From Mesostigma viride (Eukaryota; Streptophyta; Mesostigmatophyceae; Mesostigmatales; Mesostigmataceae), in contig RPFO01000480.1 in the NCBI GenBank assembly GCA_009746045.1, positions 1-64,000 of the forward strand: DNA of 64,000 nucleotides, read 5' to 3'. The first letter of the stretch is position 1, and every line of letters starts with the position of its first letter. The notes below the pieces were generated by a model. That model did no database searches. It was not told the origin of the DNA and saw only the letters and a program-made list of their open reading frames with translations. This document shows, piece by piece, positions 56,843 to 64,000 of the stretch. The position numbers and the translations under genes are program-made.

Positions 56843-57310
56843 AATAGACCCCTGTTGAGAGAATGACAGGCAAACTATTGTAATACGCCTTACTTTGTCA
56901 AGTGGTATTTTAATTGTCATGGATTTATTGTACTTATATTGAATATGTACTGGGTTTTATGGGATTAGTATCTGGGATTAATGTAACTCACCGCCAGAAG
57001 GTCATTGTACTGGAGGCTCTACCGAGGTGATGGGATTAATTCCTGGAGAAGACCTCATAGAATTAACCTGTATGTATTTAATTTTGTGTGCTTCTAATAT
57101 CTGGTGGTACTCTGTAATGCCACTTCCATAGGTTTTTATCCATTTCTCATGGAATGGTTTTCCCTGTGGCAGATCTGTTTCTTTTCCAGTTCCTTAAAAG
57201 AAAGGGCTGGGGGAATGGCATTGGCCATTAAAGACATCTGTTCAAGCTTCAAGCTGGAGTGAAGGACATTTCAAGCTACTTCAAGGGTCCCTGGCAGGGG
57301 ATGTGATCCC

Positions 57311-57330
57311 TAAAGAAAAGAAGGGATTGG
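57311..57330 (+). promoter_or_regulatory. Polypurine tract of element B
   Basis: TAAAGAAAAGAAGGGATTGG directly before the 3' LTR. Confidence 0.9.
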
Positions 57331-57947
57331 AGTTAACGTAAAGGATTTACGTTAGATGGATAGAGATTGTTACGCTCTTTCCAACGGCACCTTGAACGCC
57401 TCATTTGGTTAAGGAACGTAAAAGTTATGACGTTTCCTAGGCTGTGCCGACAGTACCCGGCGCGCCACTGTGGGCGCGTACGGACACAGGATGTACAAGT
57501 GTCACTTTGATAGTCCGCAGGACGTTGACAGGACTTGTACAGGACTTGATGGTCAATTGATAGGTAGGCGTGCTGTAGCGCGCCAGGACCTATGAGACAA
57601 TTGATGCTGACTAGTGTACGGATAGGTCCACAGGACTAGCCGTATGGACAATTGATAGATCTGCGCGCCAAAGGCGTGCCAGAGTCTGTGTAATCAATTG
57701 ATTGACAGTTCAGCTGTGACAGTGCAGCTGAATACTTGGACGCGTCCCTAGCAAGCTATATGAGTGACTTGGTCACACCGGGACGCTAGTTCTTGCGTGC
57801 ACGTTCTCTTGGCACTGCGACCCTGTCGCCTGTGCTGCGTGCAGTCTTGGAAGTGACGTGACTTACGTCTGTGTTTCCTTGTTATTAATAAAGGCAACTT
57901 CCTGCAAGAACCATGGCGGAATTCGTGGCATTCTCACACTCACAACT
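57331..57947 (+). repeat. 3' LTR of element B
   Basis: 617 bp, AGTTAACG...ACAACT. Hairpin at 57335-57353 and inverted pair at 57413-57437. It is followed by the CTAGC duplication at 57948-57952. Confidence 0.96.
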
Positions 57948-57952
57948 CTAGC

Positions 57953-58952
57953 GCCGGGGCCAAGTGCCAGCCAGGGGGTGGGTGCGGATGTGTTGCAGCA
58001 GATTTTGCAAGATGTAGCACAATCCCAACAACAGATGCAGCAGCAACAGCAGGCTATGCAGTTGCAGCAGCAGCAGACGGCGCAGATTGCAAGTCTGCAC
58101 GCGACGTGGACCGCGCAAGCAACGCTGACACCAGCGCCGCACCTACCACAGGCGCCACCGGCAGCCGCAAGTATTGCAGCCGCAGGCGCAAGTTTGGCAG
58201 CCCCAGGCGCAGGTGTTGCAGTCGCAGGCACCATCCGTGCAGCCACAGGCGCAAGTGCCACAGATGCAGGCGTCGCGGCAGCATGTGCCTGGGATACCAA
58301 GTGCACAAACTGGGTTTTCTTTTGGCGTGCCGCATGCGCCGGCACCAACAACCCCAGCGACCCCACGGCTACAAACACCGTGGGTGCGGCCAGGCATCAT
58401 CCCGGGATTGCAGCGAGGCAGTCCATACACGGTGGAACGAGGCTATGGGCTGGAGCCGAGGTTTGTGGCTACTCTACCAAGGACGCCAAGCATGCCGGTG
58501 GGCTACAATGGGTCGCCGATTGAGGGATCCAAGGTGGGAATGCCGGTGCAAGCGCAGGTGGAGCTGAAGGACAGGTATACTGCTGACGGTCACTGGGCTT
58601 GTTGACATCACTGAACCAAGCCTATTGGAAATATAAGACTTGGCTGCACCAGCAGTATATCGTCACGCATAACCAGCTGCCGAAGTCCTTTGAGATGGAC
58701 AACATCCCAATGTTTTTCTCGGGCAACACGCAAAAGCTGGTGCAGCGGTGGGTCACAGGCTACCATGAGGTGGCGCTGAAGACGGGAAGATCCGACGTGT
58801 GGTACAGGCGCGACCAACAAGGCTTGCCGGACTACCAACACGTGGTATTTGACGTCGACCCTGCAGAGGAGCTGTGGGAACTGCTGCGCGCCAAGTACGC
58901 CCACTCCTCCACCAAGGCGGAGGCGGAATGGCATGATTTTAAGGCATTACAA
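57953..58952 (+). pseudogene. gag of element E, central fragment
   Basis: First a Gln-rich segment (ILQDVAQSQQQMQQQQQ), then after a frameshift near 58150 a Pro/Gln/Ala-rich repeat (QPQAQVWQPQAQVLQ and following), then after another near 58595 a folded-looking region: YWKYKTWLHQQYIV, MFFSGNTQKLVQRW and ELWELLRAKYAHSSTKAEAEWHDFKALQ, which resembles the retrotransposon gag capsid family of Ty3/Gypsy elements. It is cut at 58953 by the inverted-repeat insertion. Confidence 0.7.
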
Positions 58953-59721
58953 TTCGTTCAAGTGGCCCGCCGGAGCGGCTGTACAATTTTTCCCAGTGAG
59001 CGCGCTGCCAAGTGTACTTGTGGGCAAATTTTTAGGTGCCCCGTCACTTCGAGGTACTAAAAATTAGGCTACGGTACGGATTCAGCGAATTTCAGCGAAT
59101 TTTCAGTCGAACCAAAGGAAGTGACGGCAACTACCAAAAAGTTTCCGTTACGAATTTTCAGCCCAACACTCGCGCAAAATGAAGTGACGGCAACTACCAA
59201 AACTTTTCCGTTACGAATTTTCACTCCCACACGTTTGCACAAGAGGAAGTGACGGCAACTACCAAAAAGTTTCCGTTACGAATTTTCAGTCACACACTTC
59301 GCGCAAATTTTAGTAGGGCTGCACGCAAGCTACCTTTCAAAATTTTGCGCTAGTATGGAACGCATTTCATTCGTCTGGAGGAACGCTGCCCGCCAACTAC
59401 CCCCGTTCAGAAAGTTCCGCCGAAATTTACTTGAGATTTGGAAATCTGAACGTCCGCGCAAATTTTAGTAGGGCTGCACGCAAGCTACCTTTCAAAATTT
59501 TGCGCAAGTATGGAACGCAATTCATTCGTCCGGAGGAATGCTGCTCGTCAACTGCCCCCGTTCAGAAAGTTGCGCCGAACTTTACTTGAGATTTGGAAAT
59601 CTGAACGTGCGGTTGGAGTTTCGCGGGGAAACCCAAGTTCCCGAGTAATTCACCAATGACGCGCTTCGAACACTTGCCCGCTAAAACCTAAGCAGCCGCT
59701 CCGGCTGGCCACTTAAACGAA
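58953..59721. mobile_element. MITE-like insertion with 29-bp terminal inverted repeats
   Basis: The left end TTCGTTCAAGTGGCCCGCCG (plus nine more bases, to 58981) is repeated inverted at 59693-59721 with two mismatches in 29. The interior has no coding frame but two sets of internal repeats: three copies of GAAGTGACGGCAACTACC...TTTCCGTTACGAATTTTCA (59110-59290) and two copies of a block of about 155 bp starting GCGCAAATTTTAGTAGGGCT (59301 and 59456). It interrupts the gag gene of E. I could not fix the target duplication, so the superfamily is open. Confidence 0.75.
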
Positions 59722-61034
59722 ACTTGATGTGGGGGACAAGGAGTCGCCTGACGCCACGATGGACCGCCTGGAGGTCTTGCGGGATGAGGTCCCGGCATGG
59801 ACGGAGGCCTGCGGAGGCGTGTGAGAAGTGGCTCAAGGCGTTGGGTCCAAAAGCTGCCATGATCCCACAACCTAGACTTGGTTGTCATTGGGACCTGGCC
59901 CAGCTGTGCACGGAAGTGGATGCGTTCAACAGGCGACAGGCACGGGGTCTCCCGAACCTAGTGGAGCTGGTACGCCAAGAAGTCGCCCAAGCGCACAAGG
60001 GTAACAGGGTGGGTGGCGCGCAATCAGGCGGTGGAGGGTCCAGCGGTGGAAGGGGTGGACCAAGCAGCAGGCAGTTTGGGTCGCAGGCGGACAAGCCAGC
60101 CAGCGCGGGGGGCGACAACAAGGCCTCCAGCAGCACCGGCCAGGCGACGGCTGACCCGCACAAGGCATGTTGGATCTGCGGGAAGCCAGATCACGTGAAG
60201 CGGGCCTGCCCAGCCCAGTGCAAGAAGGAGCACGCGGCTGGAACGCCCGCCCATGCTCCGGCAGGGTGCAAGTACCCAGTGGTCACCAAGACCGTGCAAG
60301 CACATGCAGCGGACATGGTGGCGGCCGACAGCACGCCAACAGAGCAGGCAGCTGAGGTATCGGCAGCGCCGGCGTCACCCAGCCAACCGAGTGGGCAGGC
60401 GGCGGGGATGGAAGCGTATGACGCGTATACGCTGGTGGAGCAACCCGACTTGTTCTGGGCTCCTATCCATGCCGTCGAGGTCCAGGCAGCTACCCGAGGC
60501 AAGCAGGCACGGGCTTTGCCGTCGTTCCTACCAACCACGGGCAATGGTGAGGGGGGCCACCCCAGCTTCCTGCATCGTTCCCGGCAGGTTCAACCGGCGG
60601 TGAGGCATCGCTGCTGGAGCACCCGAACCCCGCCGACGCCGAGCAGCGGCGCAAGCTGCCACCATTCTTGCCAGTGGATGGAGTGATTGATGCTCCCTTG
60701 TTTTCTGCCAGGCAAGTGATTGATGGCTGCGGGCAGCGGGGCATCACGTTGGTGCACCAAGCAGCTGCGGCACTGCAGCGGTGCGCCGACAGCCTAGACG
60801 CACGCACATTGCCGGTGGCGGAAACTGCGCGGCGGGTCACCATGCCAGTTATGCCGGCAACCCCGGCAGACGTCCCAGCACCAACCATGCCCCGGGAAGC
60901 AACCCGCGAGGAGCGGATGTCACGGGTGCCGAGGACAGTCACGGTGGCAAAGCACCCTGATGGGTCCCCGGCTATCGCTTTCCAGGCAATAAGCGAGGAC
61001 GGCACTTGTTGGGGCCCTATGGTGTGCAGTTGAG
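59722..61034 (+). pseudogene. gag of element E, C-terminal fragment with CCHC zinc knuckle
   Basis: It picks up in the Gypsy-gag region (LDVGDKESPDATMDRLEVLRDEVP, then after a frameshift near 59815 CEKWLKALGPK). A Gly/Ser-rich linker leads to CWICGKPDHVKRAC, a CCHC knuckle at about 60168-60210. Further on it is Ala/Thr/Pro-rich. A frameshift near 60600 leads to a last segment (LPPFLPVDGVIDAPLFSARQVIDGCGQRGITLVHQ) ending at TGA 61032-61034. No D[ST]G protease motif follows. Confidence 0.75.
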
Positions 61035-61768
61035 TAACTCTAGAGCCCTGGGATCTGGCTCTAAGTTCCCCATGTCCGTCCGCACACCTTCTGCAAGCGT
61101 CCGCTAAGCCGCCGGCTATAATCCGGCGGTCCGATGCGGTCGACCGGTCTAAGGGCGGCGCCTAGGGCCGGCGCCACCTACTAAGGCCCCAGTCCGGGGC
61201 CTTATCCGGGTCGGTACGGACAGCTAGCTTGTCCCACGGTTACGGCTAACCGGATAGGCTTTGCTGGCTAAGACATAAACCAGTGGTTGGCCAGCTCTGA
61301 CAGCAGTTCTCTGTGTTCACCTTATACCAAACTCAACGTGACCGACCGCCATAGCTTCGCCGGTCGGGGGCTTTAACTTGTATGAGTTGGTGGCCGAAAG
61401 TTTGCTCAGTTGGCCAAGGATTCTAAGTGAGCAAACTTTCGGCGCGCAACGCGCGGCTTGTTCAGGAAGTACGGCAAATCGAAAAATGCCTAGGCACTTT
61501 TGGATTCGACTAGGCATTTTTTTCCAGGACTAGATCTGACAGAAAAATGCCTAGGCATTTTTCTGTCAGATCTAGTCCTGAAAAAAAAAATGCCTAGGCA
61601 TTTTTTTGTCAGATCTAGTCGGTCGCAACTACCGTAGTAGCGAGGCATTTTATGCGTGCTCGACTGCTCGGCATTTTGGGTTTAACGGACTGCACTGCAC
61701 TTCGAATTTGAATGAAAGCAACGTTGAACACGTTTTAAGGTGAGCTCGGTGGGTGAGAACAAGCGGAA
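61035..61768. other. Non-coding segment dense in hairpins
   Basis: No gene. Perfect inverted repeats include CCGCCGG/CCGGCGG (61109-61129), AAGGCCCC/GGGGCCTT (61183-61203), a pair with 16-bp arms (61393-61443) whose left arm reads GCCGAAAGTTTGCTCA, and the AAAAATGCCTAGGCATTTTT cluster at 61480-61625. It may be the 3' end of element E or a fold-back element. The zinc-finger gene starts right after. Confidence 0.7.
61525..61580. repeat. 56-bp perfect palindrome
   Basis: Centred on CCTAGG (61550-61555), outer half CAGGACTAGATCTGACAG. Flanking copies of TGCCTAGGCA lie near 61487 and 61591, and TCAGATCTAGTC recurs at about 61609. Confidence 0.92.
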
Positions 61769-63825
<2,057 letters not shown>

Positions 63826-64000
63826 GAATGGCATTACAAAAGTGCTTACGATATGTATCATGCAAATGGTGTGAGCTTGCATGAATTATTACTTGTTTCA
63901 CTGAAATTATTCCAAGGAGTTGTTACAACTGGCATGGCATTTGTTTACAATCAACGGCTGCCTCCCAAGCTCAGGCAGCCAGGAATTCAGGCTTTTGTAC

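Larger units (their letters stand above)
56381..57310 (+). other. 3' untranslated region of element B
   Basis: Nearly the same as the A 3' region, with a few substitutions and one or two single-base indels. It holds the TTGTACATACTTCTCA 16-mer near 56609 and the motifs listed next. Confidence 0.85.
50142..57947 (+). mobile_element. LTR retrotransposon B (Copia-type, full length)
   Basis: Complete element of 7806 bp: 5' LTR, ORF0, gag, pol, 3' region, purine tract, 3' LTR, flanked by CTAGC duplications. It is very similar to A and is the best reference copy of the lineage in this window. gag has about three small indels and pol two single-base losses in G runs, so it is not autonomous as written. 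Confidence 0.97.
49769..61034 (+). mobile_element. Element E: older Gypsy-like element, gag only visible, interrupted by B and a MITE
   Basis: Three separated segments (49769-50141, 57953-58952, 59722-61034) read as one Gag-like protein with a CCHC knuckle. B sits between the first two with a CTAGC duplication, and a 769-bp inverted-repeat element between the last two. No protease, RT or integrase follows, and no LTR pair was found, so E is truncated or non-autonomous. Confidence 0.7.

Noticed and set aside
57858-58523. Ala-rich frame of 221 codons starting inside the B LTR
   Set aside because: The start is inside the LTR, and the 3' half is a shifted reading of the Gln/Pro-rich E gag. Only the segment just after 57953 is real gag frame.

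Overview
The window looks like nuclear DNA of a repeat-rich eukaryote, most like an alga or plant. It has GT-AG intron signals, long (CT)n and (TTAA)n microsatellites, a satellite array with a nucleosome-length unit, and layers of LTR retrotransposons. I saw no bacterial gene organisation and cannot name the species. Almost everything here is repeat or mobile DNA. The only good candidate for a host gene is a two-exon zinc-finger gene at 61769-63825.

Layout. 1-6.3 kb is intergenic DNA with several unrelated tandem repeats, two large palindromes and two weak exon candidates. 6.33-26.08 kb is a satellite of about 111 units of 170 bp, nearly all identical by eye. It is broken once, at 17642-18437, by a tandem dimer of a 392-bp hairpin-rich sequence with a 13-bp target duplication. 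26.08-47.02 kb is a nest of related Copia-type LTR elements: A (+) sits in the 3' LTR of D (-), D sits in the pol gene of C (+), and A itself carries a small non-autonomous LTR element F. 49.77-61.03 kb is a second nest: element B (+, a close relative of A) and a MITE-like insertion interrupt the gag gene of an older Gypsy-like element E. After a hairpin cluster, the zinc-finger gene ends the window.

A, B, C and D are one lineage with several unusual traits that recur between divergent copies. (1) An extra ORF ('ORF0') lies upstream of gag. (2) Gag ends in CAG-TGA-CT(A/G), and pol is open in the same frame straight after the TGA in B and D, which suggests stop-codon readthrough. (3) The domain order is Gag, integrase, retropepsin-like, reverse transcriptase, RNase H, so the protease-like domain lies after integrase rather than before it, and its active site reads DTN rather than D[ST]G. 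(4) The RT catalytic box is HGDD rather than YVDD. (5) LTRs begin AGTT and end AACT instead of TG...CA, start with a hairpin whose stem sequence differs between families while pairing is kept, and are not followed by a TGG-type primer-binding site. (6) The 3' untranslated region carries a perfect tRNA T-arm mimic. I regard this lineage as the most interesting thing in the window.

Most coding regions carry one or more frameshifts. A and B break at different places, often in homopolymers, so the ancestral frames are easy to see, and some breaks may be assembly error.
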